Origin: Petunia secreta
Taxonomy: Eukaryota; Streptophyta; Magnoliopsida; Solanales; Solanaceae
Length of the DNA: 64,000 nt
Direction of reading: 5' to 3'
Assembly: GCA_029990175.1 (NCBI GenBank)
Contig: JARKIP010000065.1
Span: forward strand, 27,816,501 to 27,880,500
This document shows positions 10,746 to 23,349 of the stretch, piece after piece. The notes beneath the pieces were generated by a model. It did no database searches and was not told the DNA's origin. It worked only from the letters and a program-made list of their open reading frames with translations. Positions within the stretch are counted from its first letter, which is position 1. Each line of letters starts with the position of its first letter. The position numbers and the translations under genes were made by a program.

Positions 10746-11417
10746 CTAATTGAAATTCACTGTCTGGTGCAATGTAGAAGGCACCACCCCAGCCATGTGA
10801 ATCCAAGGTCTTCCCAACAGTAGGGTGTAAGAAGCGGAGATGTCTATGACATGAAATTCAGCAGTGAACTCCACGGGACCGACTATGATAGTTAAGTCGA
10901 TTTTCCTAATGTTGCTTCTTTGTGAACCATCAAACGCCTTTACATTCATATCACTTTCTCTTAACTTGCTTTGATCAATTCACAATCTCTTCAGAGTGAT
11001 GAATGGACATATGTTCAAGCCAGACCCTCCGTCGATTGAAACTCTTCCCACGAACCAGCCTTTGCATCTGATGGTGACATGCAAGGCCTTGTTGTGGCTC
11101 AACCTCTCTGGCGGTAGTTCATCTTCGTGGAAAGTGATTCGATTAGATTCCATGACTTGCCCAACAATGCTAGCCGGATTCACAACTGTGGTATCTACCA
11201 GGACATGTGCTTCATCTAATACTTTCATCAAGGCATTTTGGTGGCTCTCTGATTTAAGGAGTAAAGCCAGAATAGAGATTTGTGCAGGAGTCTTGCCCAA
11301 ATATTCAACCACAGAGTATTCTTTTTGCTTGAACTTTCTTTCACAATTCCTCGGATTCCTTCTCGCTGGTACCTCGTCTACCTTAAACAAGATGTTCGGG
11401 AGTATAGATCCTCGCAC
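10746..11417 (-). pseudogene. Element B retropepsin (aspartic protease), broken by stops
   Basis: The motif IDGGSGLNICP near 11010-11030 is the catalytic Asp loop (D-G-G-S variant, common in Tat/Ogre proteases). The second half at 10949-10746 contains SYTLLLGRPWIHMAG, the conserved LLGRPW block that closes the fold. A stop and frame changes around 10950-10980 separate the halves. This enzyme would cut the Gag-Pol polyprotein. The region just upstream links to gag without a separate start. Confidence 0.8.
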
Positions 11418-11419
11418 TC

Positions 11420-13271
11420 CTAGTCATCCCTTGTGCAGCCACGGTCTCGGCTATTTGACTTACCCTTCTTCTCTGCTTCATAATCCCATGGCACTGCCTT
11501 GTCATTGCAGGGAGAGATCACGTCAACGTAGAATCTTGGAGCCACCTCTAATTCAATAGGCTCAGGTGCTTTAGCTGCTTGGGCAAGAAAAGCAGATATT
11601 GGTGTAGCCTCTTTTGCTTTGACAATGGTTCCTTCTAAGTTGCACTCTTCATCCAACTCGATCAAATTCACTCTATTATCTCTGTGGTTAGGCAAACGGT
11701 TATTGTGCACATTTGGCATTTTCAAGTGAATCACCTTTTGATCGATCAGGTATTGTATTTTATCTCTCAAGGCATAACACTTTTCGATGTCATGACCATG
11801 TCCCCCAGAGTGATAAGTACAGGTTTTGGTTTGGTCAAAGAAAGATGACATTCTATTAGGCATTTTGAATGGTACAGGTTGTATATGGCCAGTTGCTTTG
11901 AGCCTTCCAAACAGTTGAGTGCAAGATTTGGCTAATGGGCTATAATTTCTTTTGGGTCTTGGGCTATTGTTTGTGTGAGGTCTTGGCGGATAAGTATTGG
12001 TGTTTCTGTAGTTAGGACTTTGTGGGTATGGTAGTCTTTGTGGAGGTGGATTTTGGAACATGGGCTGAGTGCTGTAGACTGGATAAGTAGATGAGGGTGG
12101 AATATATGGGTATGATGGAGGTGGTGTTTTGTAGTAATGTTTATGGGTGGGACTGTGGTCGAGTGATGCAGCAATGAAGGAAACGTCGTCCTTTTCTTTT
12201 CCTTTGATGCCCCTGTGCTACCAGTTTGAAGTGCCTTGTTAGTGGCTTGTAGTGCAGCCAGGCTAACAATCCTACCAGTTTGAAGTGCCTTGTTAGTGGC
12301 TTGTAGTGCAGCCAGGCTAACAATCCTACCAGTTTTCAACCCATCTTCAACCATGTCTCCAATCTTGATCAAATCTCCAAACTTCTTGTCTTGCATATTC
12401 AGCATCTTGTCAAAGTAGACATCCTCTTGTATGCGGATGAAGGTCGCCACTATCTGTGTGTCCTCCATAGGAGGTTGGCCTTTGTCGGCTTCAGCTCTCC
12501 ACCTAGTTGAAAATTCCCTGAAGGTCTCAGTGGGCTTCTTTTTCAGCTTCTCCAAATAGAATTGATCAGGCGTGACATCAGCGTTGTGCCCGAAACTATC
12601 AACAGAATCTCTAGCCATTGCTTCCCAGCTTGTCCATTTCTTTGTTTGCTGCTTTGAGCACCATACAAGTGCATCTTCGGTCAAACTACGGTTGAACAAC
12701 TGCATGCGAATATTCCCGTCATGTTCGACCTCAACCAGCTTGTCACAGTAGGACCTTAGGTGAGCAATTGGATCGCCACTTCCATCGCACATCTTGAACT
12801 TGGGTGTCTTATAACCATCGGGCAGTTTCAAATTAAGGTACATGCAGAGATCTTCATAAGCTAGTCCTCTAGTTTCCTTGGTGCCTTGGAATTGCTTGAA
12901 TTTATCCACCTGCCACTTGACTTGTTCTTTGGTATTGTCTGAGTCTTCCCCTGTCCATGCATACATGTCGTGATCATTGGTAGATGACGCAACAGTTTTG
13001 GTTTCAACGGTGAAGGGAGGTAGGTTGTTTTGAAGTGCTTTTGGTGGCGCAATGAAAGTGGGGTATGAAATATCTTTCTCGGAGAACAGTGGATCCTTGC
13101 CCTTGGGGGGGGGGGGGCAGTTTTGTTTGGTTCAGTGCTTCCATCAGCATGGACAAGAGGGATCCTATTCTCCAACTCAAACAACCTTTGCTCCAGCTTA
13201 GCATAATCATCGTAGGCAACTACGCCTTGCTTTTCGGGGGTTCCATTTCCAACTTTGTTGAACTCAGCCAT
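11420..13271 (-). pseudogene. Element B gag, in three frames
   Basis: Starts MAEFNKVGNGTPEKQ at 13271. The core (12966-12330) contains the retrotransposon-gag pattern: LPDGYKTPKF..CDGSGDPIAHLRSYC, WTSWEAMARDSVDSF and ETFREFSTRWRAEA. A proline/tyrosine-rich tail and the zinc-binding motif CTYHSGGHGHDIEKC (C-x2-H...GH-x4-C type, near 11800-11845) follow. The N-terminal frame breaks at a G13 run (about 13105-13118) and again near 12200, beside a 54-bp tandem duplication. Gag forms the particle and binds RNA. Coding capacity is lost in this copy. Confidence 0.85.
12218..12325 (-). repeat. Perfect 54-bp tandem duplication inside gag of B
   Basis: Two identical 54-bp units encode an in-frame repeat of 18 residues (GRIVSLAALQATNKALQT). 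The identity of the units points to a recent duplication or replication slippage, or an assembly error. Confidence 0.85.
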
Positions 13272-13711
13272 AATACTGCATCTCGTCCTTGTCCTTGTAG
13301 GTAAAGGGGAGGTATCGGAATCGATCCTCGGGATCTTAGCCGGTACTGCGGCACGGCCAAAATAAACAAACCAAACTTCAGGGACTTGGGACTAAAATAA
13401 CAAAACCAGAGAAAACAATGCGAGTAAATGTTAGTATTAATAAATTTGCATCCTATTATGCAGGGGACCTCTTTTGTGCCAGAGGTAGGCCTGTCGAAGA
13501 TTCAAAGTAATGTTTGTGCCGAATACATCGTTTCGTTTGCTTAAGCATAATCAACACAAGTCTTAAAACCCAAAAATAACAAAATATTATTTGATTTTCT
13601 TGGCTTTATTACAATCACTAGTTTTGAGACAACGACTAAATGGAAAAGACAAAAGAAAAATGACTCGACTAAAGACGACTAGACTATGTGCCAAACGAAG
13701 AGGTTCTTGAA
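13272..13711 (-). other. Spacer between ORF1b and gag in element B
   Basis: About 440 bp without a recognisable domain. It holds no long ORF and no tandem repeat that I can see. Confidence 0.5.
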
Positions 13712-15325
13712 TCAAGCATCAGCTCCAGCATCTTCTCCCTCCTTCTTTCCTACGGTCTCTTCCTTAGGTTCTATAGCCAGGTTTTTTGCTGGAGGGGGAA
13801 CAAACATCTCCATCAGATCTTCCCCAACTTGCATATCACCTAAAGCCTTTGTAAAGAACTCGTAGATTTCTATCCCCATTGCTTCCTTTTCTACCAACAA
13901 CACTGATTTGAAATAATCTCCCCATCCCATGAGAAGGTCTTGCAGATTCCTAGCGGCTTGTCTTGCTGCCATGGTTTTGCCTATCCAGTATTTAAGTTTA
14001 TCTCCCTTGATCCTTTCCTTGTATTTCCTTCTCATCTCCATTTCTTGTGTCACCCTTAATTCTTTCTTATTTTGGTCGTACTTGTACCGTAGTTTCTTGT
14101 ACTTCTCCGCGACACTTGAAGCTTTAACTTTGCATTAAATGTGGTCTTTGATCGGAACTTCTCTCTATCCTCACTAAGCCACTGAGGGTAGGTCAAAGTA
14201 GCACCGGGGTTCACCCTGCTGTCTCTGCTACGACAGAACTGCATAGTAACCCTTTCGTCCCACATTGTCAATATTGTACCAACCATCGGGTGTTCATTAT
14301 TTTTTATGTCAACGTTGAAACTTCTTCCTTTTGTCAGCTGAGGATTTTGCTATGTCATTCCTACTTGTCGAAGGATCCTTGGGGGAATATAGTGATGAGT
14401 TCCTCAGAATCCAATCAATGTCAAGAAGGTAGTGTCTCGACATTGTACGGAAACAATGAAGCCAGGACAGTTTTCAAGTACGCATGGCACTTCTTGCAAC
14501 TCTTCAAACTTGGTGTACCATCCTCGTATGTTTGCGGGGTCTTCCAATACTGTCGTGCAAGCCATGCGAGTGCTATGTGAATGGATGCCCCCAATCACTT
14601 GATGCCCTTGGTGCTATTGCACTGATTGTGACACTGTGGAAGTGTTCTATCAACCACATTTGCAGCAAGAGGTTGCATCCCTCAAAGAAGTCTCCTCCTT
14701 GGTTAGAGCCCTATAAATTTCTCTCACAATCATTGGAACCAAAATCACTTGGCGCTTGTGAGCACCTTTGCACAATCCTTCAACTACCCTTCCCAGCCTT
14801 ATGTCGATCTTTCCTTCTTTCTCGAGGAATACCACACTTGCCAGAAAAACAATGATAAAAGCAGTAGATTCAGTTCATTCCCAATCTTGTATTTCCCATG
14901 CCCCGATCCAATCGTGCCTAAGAGTACAATCTCCAAATCTAGAATATAGATACTCCAAGGTAAACTTTCCATCATGCATTCCCTCGACGTACGGATCATA
15001 TGGGGCGTGCAATAGCTCAATGAACTCCGTAGGCTCCACGTCTCGGGGATATATCATGGTCTCGGGCCCAGGTTCTAACCTCCCCCAATCTCTTCTCGCA
15101 TTGGTGCCAACTCCAAACCATTGAAATGAAATACCGCTCCTTTGTATTCCCAGAAATATGAAGCAGCCTCCACCAAACCAGGCATAGCAGTGTAAGCCTT
15201 GAGGGCTACCAGGTGTTGTTTTGAACATGGAACTTACTGACGGCAGCCAAATCTTCCCACCAGAGCCTGATCAAGTGAGGAGCTTGGAAGACAGTCTCAA
15301 ATTGAAGTGCACCTCTTGCAGCCAT
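13712..15325 (-). pseudogene. Element B ORF1b: second ORF1-like module
   Basis: Fragments in sequence on the - strand: start at MAARGALQF (about 15325), HLIRLWWEDLAAVS, GKFTLEYLYSRFG (15228-14875), ASVVFLEKEGKIDIRLGR and LVPMIVREIYRAL (14835-14650), PPRILRQVG (about 14370-14340), and a charged coiled-coil tail (14286-13712) with YKERIKGDKLKYWIGK. Each piece aligns in order with ORF1 of element C (WWGNLS, LTFLYIKFGYG, GTIVFP..KGRVVV, MIVVEMY, LRTLRQVG), so this is a diverged full-length ORF1 paralogue, not a shadow frame. The blocks resemble the plant mobile domain. At least four frame changes or stops break it. Confidence 0.7.
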
Positions 15326-15651
15326 AGTCTGAAAGCAAGATAGAAGAGAAAAGATCAAAATAATCCTATAGTCTTGATCATACTCAAACAAACGATCAAT
15401 ATTGCGCAAACATCTCTTTGAATCTATACGAGGATGCAGTTTTGTCTTTTCTCGGGTTGAGAACCCTTTTCGACGTTTGGACTAGGTTTACTAATGGATT
15501 ATGACGCGCCAAGGACGTCTAGCGTTTCCTAGGTTTATTATTATGTAAGGAGAATAGGTACGCATTTTGCTGCCAATTGTTCTCATAAATTCCCTATTTT
15601 GAAATTCAATACATGATGATTCTTTTGGAAAAAAGAAATTAAAATGACACT
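15326..15651 (-). other. Spacer between the two ORF1 modules of element B
   Basis: About 325 bp of AT-rich sequence without a recognisable domain. Confidence 0.5.
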
Positions 15652-15943
15652 AGACTAAACGAAACGCTTCTTCTCCAGCCTGGCTCTTTTTGCTTCTCGG
15701 AAAACCTCCTTGAGCTTCTCCATAGCTTTATTTAAGCATCCTTAGGCCGCAACTTAGTGTAAGATGTCTACTTCAGCACACTCCGAATTCCATTGTTCAA
15801 GCTTCATTTCCAACGCTTCTATTTTTCCTTACAACTCCAATGTACGCTTCTTCCACACTTCGATCTCTTCTTTGTCTTCTTTGTCCATTTTAACAGCTTT
15901 AAACATGAATTCATGGCATCGAACTTGAGCCTCTGCTTCTCAG
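15652..15943 (-). pseudogene. Element B ORF1a, C-terminal part
   Basis: Encodes on the - strand a charged coiled coil (FMFKAVKMDKEDKEEIEVW and following) that matches the tail of the ORF1 fragments at 44256-44657 and 52518-52919. It continues the part at 33524-34768 once element C is removed; the CTCAG at its edge is C's target duplication. Confidence 0.75.
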
Positions 15944-17320
15944 TGTTGACACCCAATTTTGTCCCTCATTTTTCTAAAATTAGCCATAATTCAACTTAAG
16001 GGTGCAACGTGACTATTTGTGCAAAATGTGCATTAAAAATCATGCATTTACGTGCTTTATCCTCTATTTATATATTATATACTTAAGTGTAGCTATATTA
16101 CGCAACTTTTGCATCATTTAAGCTATTTGTTAAAACTATGACTATTTGTGAAATCACTACATCTATAAATATTAGTGGCTATATTATATAATTACATCAT
16201 TTAGGCTACATGTCAAGTTTGTTTCAATTTATGATTATTTGTGCAAATTAGTAATTATTTGTGATTATATATATTTAAATAATTTTATTTGAGTTTACTT
16301 AATATTTATTTGTGCATTTTATAATATTTTATAGTTAAATATTGGCCAATTAAAGCGTCCAAATTCCTTTTTATTATTAATTCTTACATATATCAAAGTT
16401 ACTACCCAAAATTCTTTATTTATCTTTTTTTATTTTTATTTATTTAAATTTTTACTCTGAACCTAGCCAAATTTTCTAGCCAAATACATCCGTATTATTT
16501 GAATTTTTAAATCCCAAACCTTCTCCCTAATTCTACCTTGAATCTACACCAAATAATAGTCTAGATACGTCTTCCTACCCAAGTTCATCCCCCAAAATCT
16601 TCTTCTAAATCATTATCCTAATCCCTAAAATTATTCCCCCAACATTCCCTATCCCTATAATCACTCCATCAAAATCCCCCTTATCTCTCCCATCGGCTAG
16701 GAAATCAAGATCCCTTGATTTTGGCTCAATCAAATTAACTCCTAGTTCCTATATACACACTTCCTCACTTACACACTCGATATCAACAGTACACCACCTC
16801 TTTTTTCTTTAGTGGTCTTCTTCATTTTCCAACACAGACAATACCCACACTGTACAATTTCCATCAGTTGAAAATAACACACCCACCTATAGATCCCATT
16901 ACCCTCATACCCATTCGATACATACCCCACCAAGAAAATCCAGTAACGTGGATAAAGGAAAAAAAAAAGGGACACGGGGAAAATCCCTCTACACCCTTTC
17001 TTCCCTTTACAAAGACCATAACAGATTTACATACAAGCAGAAACAGGGAAATCAGGGTCACTGGAGAGGACAAAGGGAGATCGGGGTTGGGGTCTAGAGG
17101 ACATAAGCCACCGTCATCGGAAAACACCTAATTTGGTTCCGATATCCACTCGTCGCTGTTGTTTCCCTCTGTTTCATTTGCTTACAGATTTTTGCTTGAA
17201 TTTTCCTGACTGCGATTCAGTTTCGTTTATTGCTATTTTGTTTTCCTTTTGACTGAATATGTTTGTTATCTTTACTAGTTTCCAGTGGCACTTGATCTTT
17301 TTGTTTGATGTCGCAGATCA

Positions 17321-17419
17321 TGAATCGTGGAGAGGGAGTTGTAGTGACACCACCTGCTACTGGTGTTGCTCCTCCTCCACCGTTATTTCCAATGCGCAGT
17401 TCACTGGGTCTCGCCTGAC
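17321..17419 (+). CDS. Small LTR-embedded ORF, 32 codons, unknown
   Basis: ATG-initiated frame MNRGEGVVVTPPATGVAPPP... preceded by TTTGATGTCGCAG, which looks like a 3' splice site. The equivalent frame in the 3' LTR (29900-29998) is also open, of the same length, with a few replacements. A second, diverged version of the VTPPATGVAPPPP segment occurs upstream in the 3' LTR. It may be a captured exon piece or a chance frame; no known family is recognised. Confidence 0.3.
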
Positions 17420-17988
17420 TTGTTACAGATCCCCCATCGCTTGATTATTGGAACGGAGGGTGACTGCTTTGTTCCGTCGTTTGGCTTTGTCGACGACGTT
17501 GCTGTTGCCATCTGCTTTCCGAAGATGTGTTTGACTGGTTTTTTGCGTTGCACCATTCTTTGTTTATTTTGCCAAATTGTTATGTTTGGACACTGTTAAT
17601 AACGTATCACTAATTATTTCTGAGATTTTGCAGTTCCAGGCACTTACTACGTCAATGGCCTATGAAAAATATTTTAATTTGAGGCCTATGCAATTAAACA
17701 ACGAATTGACGGACCAATTACGGCAAAGAAAAATAAATATTTATTTGAGGCCTACTGATTTGAACGGATAAACAATCCTATTCCCTCATCCCGAAAACAA
17801 AAAGGCTATGATGACGTGTATAAGTCGTAATTATAAACGAGCCGGTGATAGAGTGATGAAACCGGTACTTGGCATGGCAACACGACCGGCCGGCGTGTTT
17901 GCAGCCGTATCGACGTCCCTAACCTCCACCCAATTCATACACACCTGAGCCGACACTTTCAAAAGTCTCATTCCCCTTTATTTATAAA

Positions 17989-18012
17989 CTATTATTATTA
18001 CTATTATCATTT

Positions 18013-18086
<74 letters not shown>

Positions 18087-18090
18087 GTAA
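17989..18090 (+). repeat. ATT microsatellite in the 5' LTR of C
   Basis: About 100 bp of nearly pure (ATT)n. The 3' LTR has a related but shorter and interrupted tract at 30570-30660. Confidence 0.9.
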
Positions 18091-18785
18091 TGACTATTAT
18101 TATTTTTACTAACTCATTTTCTTATATTTTTTGCGAGGTCAAATTGGATAAGAGACGGCGGTCTATTTTTAAAAGAGAAATAATCCTTATATTATTTTTA
18201 TTATTATTTATTAACATTGTTATTATTAGTATTTATTGACGTACTAATTCATTTGCACATTTTCTGCAAGGTACATTTGGATGGACAATCTTGAAAACAA
18301 CGCCCCTGAAAATGTCTTTTAAATTATATTATTTTCATTTAATCATTATTATTGCATTTTGATATATTAACTAGTTTAATTGATTTTTGCAAGGGTCTAC
18401 TTCACTGAAGTGCTTAAGGAAGAAAACAATTAGTAGAAAGAGTCGTTTTATTTGATTTTAATAATTATTTCTACCTTATATTGCTTAGTTGGTTATTTTA
18501 TAGAATCCCAATTATAAGTCCGGCCGGTAACCTCATTTGGTGGAGCTCGAGAGGTGCCTAACCGCTTCCTCTCGAGTTAACTTGAACCTCTTACCTAGAT
18601 TTCTGGTTCGTAGACTAAGTTTCGGAAGTTAGTTGTAAAATTAGCTAGAAACAAAGCAGGTGCCCTAATACGCCTAGTTAAAATATGTTAGGTGGCGACT
18701 CCAACATCTAAACTCAAACGAGTTCACCAGTCAAATCCGAAACCCGACTCGCCTCGAGTTGAGTCTAAAATTGGGTATGACAGAA

Positions 18786-18803
18786 TGGCTACTCCGTTGG
18801 GGA
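18786..18803 (+). promoter_or_regulatory. Primer-binding site of element C
   Basis: TGGCTACTCCGTTGGGGA, three bases (GAA) after the LTR end. The - strand element B has the corresponding TGGCGACTCCGCTAGG with the same GAA spacer. This matches the position and style of the site in Tat/Ogre elements; I do not assign the tRNA. Confidence 0.75.
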
Positions 18804-20290
18804 TGTCAAGGCTCAAACCATAACGAACTTTAAATTGGGATTCTTTATTTGCTTTATTTTCTTGTCATTTATTTTGTTACTAACATTCCTTCTTTTGCTT
18901 TTTCACAGGACTAAGGTTTATTTTTGAATTTTTGAATTTTGACGCTCAATTATTTAATTGCTTAATTGTATTTTCATTGTTATTTTGCACTGTCACTTCC
19001 TCCACTCCTGGAAAGTTTTTTATACTTGCATACACCATAAACGGTTATGTGGATCTCACGACCGTTTCACTCTTAGAAAACCCTTTAAGAGGAACAGTTA
19101 GAATTTAGTTGGTCCGTGGTACAACCAACAATTCTTAAACGTTCCTACCCCTTGGTTGTCCACTTGGGAGAACCATATCCTTGTCTAGATTACCCCACTC
19201 TTAGTCTAGAAATCATGCATCATGTTATATTTAGGGCCATTTTGATTTCGGCTAAGGTCTAATTCTGTTAGTTCACCATATTTGACTGAACCGAACGGGT
19301 TTTCGACCCTAAGGGACATTTAAATATGTTATGTGTGCATTTACTTAAAGATGAACGTGTCTAATGTAGACCATTTGGTCACATAAAAGTGGGTTCTCAT
19401 AACTAAATTAATTTTTTATTCAAATGAACCCGATTATTTTATAAAATTATTTTTTGGTTATGAACGAAATTAATTTTTTCTACTTTTATGAAAACAAAAT
19501 CATAAATTTTAAATTAATTTCTTCTACTTTTTATGTAGGATGATCAATTATTATTTCTATTTACCTAAAGCAAAAATGTTATTTCTACATTTATGCAATA
19601 AAATTAATTATTTTATAAAATTATTTTCTGTTAATTTTGGGTTATGAGAACAATTGGGATGATACAAAATACACGTTCAAATTTAAATACCATAATCAAA
19701 TTAGGAAGGTTTAACATCCTTGGTATGTTAAAGTCCATTAGCCAACCTCGTCCAAAAGCGTCATCACATGACGCCTATCATGCATATTATGTGTATTGAT
19801 CTGCTTTGCATATGAAATTATTATTTCTAACTTGTTGTTTCATGTGTTAGTTTTACTCCCACTCCCGAGGTTGACTTGTTCATTGGTTTCAAGACTTTTA
19901 CATTTCTAAACTCGTGCATATCATGCATACCTCGCCACTTCCGGCCACTTTCTAAAATCGTGCATTGAAAACACGGTGGTTACAACCACATCTCCCCTCA
20001 CATAAAAATTCCTTTAGGGGAACGACTTGGAACCCATTTGGTCCGAGACGCTTCCGCTCCCGAGCCATCCGCTTGGGAGGATAATAACACCTGGTCTAGC
20101 TAACTCCATTCCTTAGTAGCAGTGTTAGGAATCATGCATCATGAGATATCATTAGTCAACTTGTTCTCAAGTCCGATAGGCCAACTTGTTCAAACAATCT
20201 GAACGAGTTTTCAACCCCCAAAAAGCGTTAGACATGATTTATTTTGCATTTAATTAAAGGATTAAATGTGCAAATGTAGACCGTTTATTA
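18804..20290 (+). other. Leader of element C, first part
   Basis: Non-coding. Two diverged copies of one module occur about 880 bp apart: TTTAAGAGGAAC/TTTAGGGGAAC, TTGGTCCG, ATCATGCATCATG, CGAACGGGTTTTCGACC/TGAACGAGTTTTCAACC and AATGTAGACC in the same order near 19080-19370 and 20020-20280. Part of it recurs in the leader of element B (34975-35110, - strand). Confidence 0.6.
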
Positions 20291-20294
20291 ACAT

Positions 20295-20880
20295 TGTTCT
20301 GCATTCAGTGCCATTCAAAGGCACAAAGGTTACCTAAGAGGCTTTAAAAGCCCAAAGTGAATCAGAAATGATGGTTTATTCCTACACGGTCGGAATTATT
20401 CTGTATTCAATGCCATTCAAAGGCTCAAAGGATACCCAAGATGCGTCAAAAGCCCGAATTGAATTAGAAATGATTGCTTAAATAGTCATAATTATTCTGT
20501 ATTCAATGCCGTTCAAAGGCATGATGGTAACCAAAGAGGCGTCCAAAGCCCGAATCGAATCAGAAATGATTGCTTAAACAATTAGAGGTACTCGGTATTC
20601 AATGCCATTCAAAGGCACAAAGGTTACCCAAGAGGCGTCAAAAGCCCGAATTGAATCAGAAATGATTGCTTAAACAATCAGAGTTATTCTCTATTCAATA
20701 TCATTCAAAGGCACGAAGGCAACCGATGAGGCATCAAAAGCCCAAATTGAATCAGAAACGACCGTTTATTTCTTAAACAATTGGAATCATTCTGTATTTA
20801 ATGCTATTCAAAGGCATTAAATGGTAACCAAAGAGGCATTAAAGGCCCAATTTGAAGCAGAAATAACCGCTTGATAGACG
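20295..20880 (+). repeat. Tandem repeats with hairpins in the leader of C
   Basis: Six diverged units of about 92-96 bp, each with TCAATGCCATTCAAAGGCA, GAGGCGTCAAAAGCCC and GAATCAGAAATGATTGCTTAAA. Two possible hairpins per unit: ATGCC-ATTCAAA-GGCAT and TGATTG-CTTAAA-CAATCA. Located between the primer-binding site and ORF1. Confidence 0.85.
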
Positions 20881-21159
20881 GGATGACACATAACGCACAT
20901 TTATCCTTTAAGAATTATATAAAGATTTGACATCCTTGGCATGTCACAAGTCCATTAGCAATTTCCTTCTAAAGTGTCTAAAGGGTTCTCAACTCACAAC
21001 GACACATCTCCTCATATCCTCTGTCGCATTATTTTCAAAAACTTGTGCTGCACGTTGATCATTTTGCTCATAGGTGAAGCAAATCTTAGTCATTTTTTTC
21101 TCCCTTTTCCTATCATCCTTCACCTTTTCCAAAAGATCGTGGCCACTAGAACATTTGAC

Positions 21160-22753
21160 ATGGTTTTTTGAACCCCTCAGTTGCCCAGAGATTGGTGGGG
21201 AAACCTAAGCATAGATCAACAAGACCGAGTCGAAATTGTGATGGGTAATATGATTTCACTAATGGAGCACACTACAATGGAAGGGATGATAGAGGCAGCA
21301 GTACATTATTGGGATGCAGACCGAGAAGTATTTCACTTTGGGAAGGTAGAGTTGACACCGTTACTGGAAGAAATAGGTGGGTTAACTCAATTACCATTTG
21401 AAAGTGAAGAAGTCTTGATGCCTAAGAACATAACACCCGAGGAGTTCTTCGAAATGGTAGGGTTTAAGCCTGAGTTGTGCAAAGACAATATACGGCAATC
21501 GGGAATTTCTCTAACTTTTCTCTACATCAAATTTGGGTATGGAGAGGCGTTTCAAGAATCCGAAGACTATTTCAGTATTAACCAGGCAGCTTGGCAAGAG
21601 CATAGAGTACATGCTTTTGTCACCAGCTTTCTAGGGACTATCGTCTTTCCACAGCACAAAGGACGAGTTGTTGTTTGCATAGTCACAATTGTCTTACTCA
21701 AAGACACTAATAAGAACTACGCTTTTGTATCGATGATTGTTGTAGAGATGTACTGAGCTTTAGAAAGATGCAAGAAGGGTGCTGGTTTCTTTGAAGGCTG
21801 TAATTTGCTTTTATAAATTTGGCTGATGGAGCATTTGCAAAGGATGGCTAGCACAGACCAAGCTTTCCATTCCATACCAAGAGAAAACTACCTCTTGACT
21901 CATACCGCCCGCATTAGACAATGCTTTTGGGAAATGGGACCAACCAATAACCGCCAACGGTTGGCACCACATGTTCTATCAATTGAAAATTGAGAACATT
22001 CAATGGATGTTTGATTACTTTCCCAGCACAACGGTAATCACACGGTCCGAAAAAGACTCATTTCTCATCTTAGTGGGCTTTAGAGGAGTTTATCCATACA
22101 CTCCTTTAAGGACACTTAGACAAGTAGGGAGAAAGCACACTGTACCTCAAATTGCAGACATCAGAAATTTCAAAGCAAATATTCTCTGAGGAGTGATACC
22201 ATTCAAAGACAAGATAATAGAACTTTGGAAAGAAAGGCAACGAATGAGAATCGAGACTATTGGATGAGACAGGTTTGACGATGGCTATGCTGAAGACTAT
22301 CTAGATTGGCTTAGGAAGGACATAGCAAGGGCAATTCAGCCAAGTTCAACAACAAAAAGGAAAAGGAATGCTGATGAATTAGAATCTGAGTACAAAAGGT
22401 TACGCAAACAACTGACAAGGGCACAAGAGAAAATAACAAAGAATCAGCGCTTGGTCGAAGCAAAGAACGAAGAAAAAGGCAAATGGCGCAGCAAGGCAGA
22501 GCTCCTGAAAAAACGCATAGAGTCTATTGAAGTACGAGCTAGCGAGGGGATGAACTCTGTGGCAAACAAAGAAATAGAGAAGAAAGGAAGAAAGGCTTGG
22601 GAAATGTTGAAGAACTTCACATTTGACGTATCCCAGCTCTTAACTGATGCAGACAATATTATCTTCCAAGGGTCCTCATCAGAGGCAAGCTTGTCCAAGG
22701 AAGACTCGACCGAGGAAGAACAAGAAGAATCTTCTGGGGAAGGATCAACATAA
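21160..22753 (+). pseudogene. Element C ORF1 (plant-mobile-domain-like plus coiled coil), broken
   Basis: The likely ATG (21160) is followed by an in-frame TGA at the fourth codon. The open part starts LPRDWWGNLSIDQQDRVEIV and runs to 21756. After a frame change it continues at 21971-22189 (IQWMFDYFPS, LRTLRQVGRKH) and 22451-22753, a highly charged coiled coil rich in K and E. The blocks VFHFGKVELTPLLEEIGGL, FVTSFLGTIVFP and MIVVEMYRAL resemble the plant mobile domain. It corresponds to the ORF that Ogre elements carry before gag; its role in transposition is not known to me. Homologous to ORF1a and ORF1b of element B. Confidence 0.75.
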
Positions 22754-23340
22754 AGATGTTCACCTGGCCATGATCTAATCCTCTATCATTGTTTTCAACC
22801 TTTTGTACTGTTTCAATATTAGTCAATGTAACGAAAATCCAATAAAGTATAATATTATCTTTTAGGCCCAGCATTTTGTTAGCAAATGAAATGATGCATG
22901 TGGCACAAAGTGGTTTTCAAAAATCATCGTGCGTAAAATGATTCTTCATATTGTGGGATGCATTTCTTATTTGATATGTGTGCGTTGCATGAATTTGTCT
23001 GTTATTCTAGGTCTCTAAAGGAATTCTTTCTCCATATTCAATCGCCTATCGAGGCACCTCCTCTCCCTACTCCATGATCAAATCCTGGTATCTAAAATCT
23101 TTCGCATGTCCAAACTGTCTTTCATTCATTCAAAAGTCTGTTACCAAAAGGTTGGCTCGAGTTGAATTCCAAGGCAAAGGACATGGTTAAGCGAGTGCAC
23201 TTGTCAGGGATTTTCCGAACTAAGGATTTCGACAAAGTAATTCCCACTAGCCCTCTCATATCTCTACATTACCTCCGCTGCACTACAAACTGCCAATAAG
23301 GCTAGCCAATCTGAAAATACGATACTTTTCAAAAGAAGAA
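22754..23340 (+). other. Decayed region after ORF1 in element C
   Basis: No recognisable domain. Unlike element B, no second ORF1 module is detectable here. Confidence 0.4.
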
Positions 23341-23349
23341 AGATGAAGT

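Larger units (their letters stand above)
15944..18782 (+). repeat. 5' LTR of element C
   Basis: 2839 bp. TATA-like CTATATACACAC near 16748. Contains a 32-codon ORF (17321-17419, MNRGEGVVVTPPATG...), a duplicated TTTGAGGCC module (17655-17750), an ATT microsatellite, and three TTTTTGCRAGG blocks near 18130, 18262 and 18385. It lacks a roughly 100-bp GC-rich segment present in the 3' LTR at 29690-29800. Confidence 0.92.

Noticed and set aside
17989..18090. Centromeric or telomeric satellite
   Set aside because: A plain ATT microsatellite inside an LTR; no telomere-type (TTTAGGG) repeats were seen.
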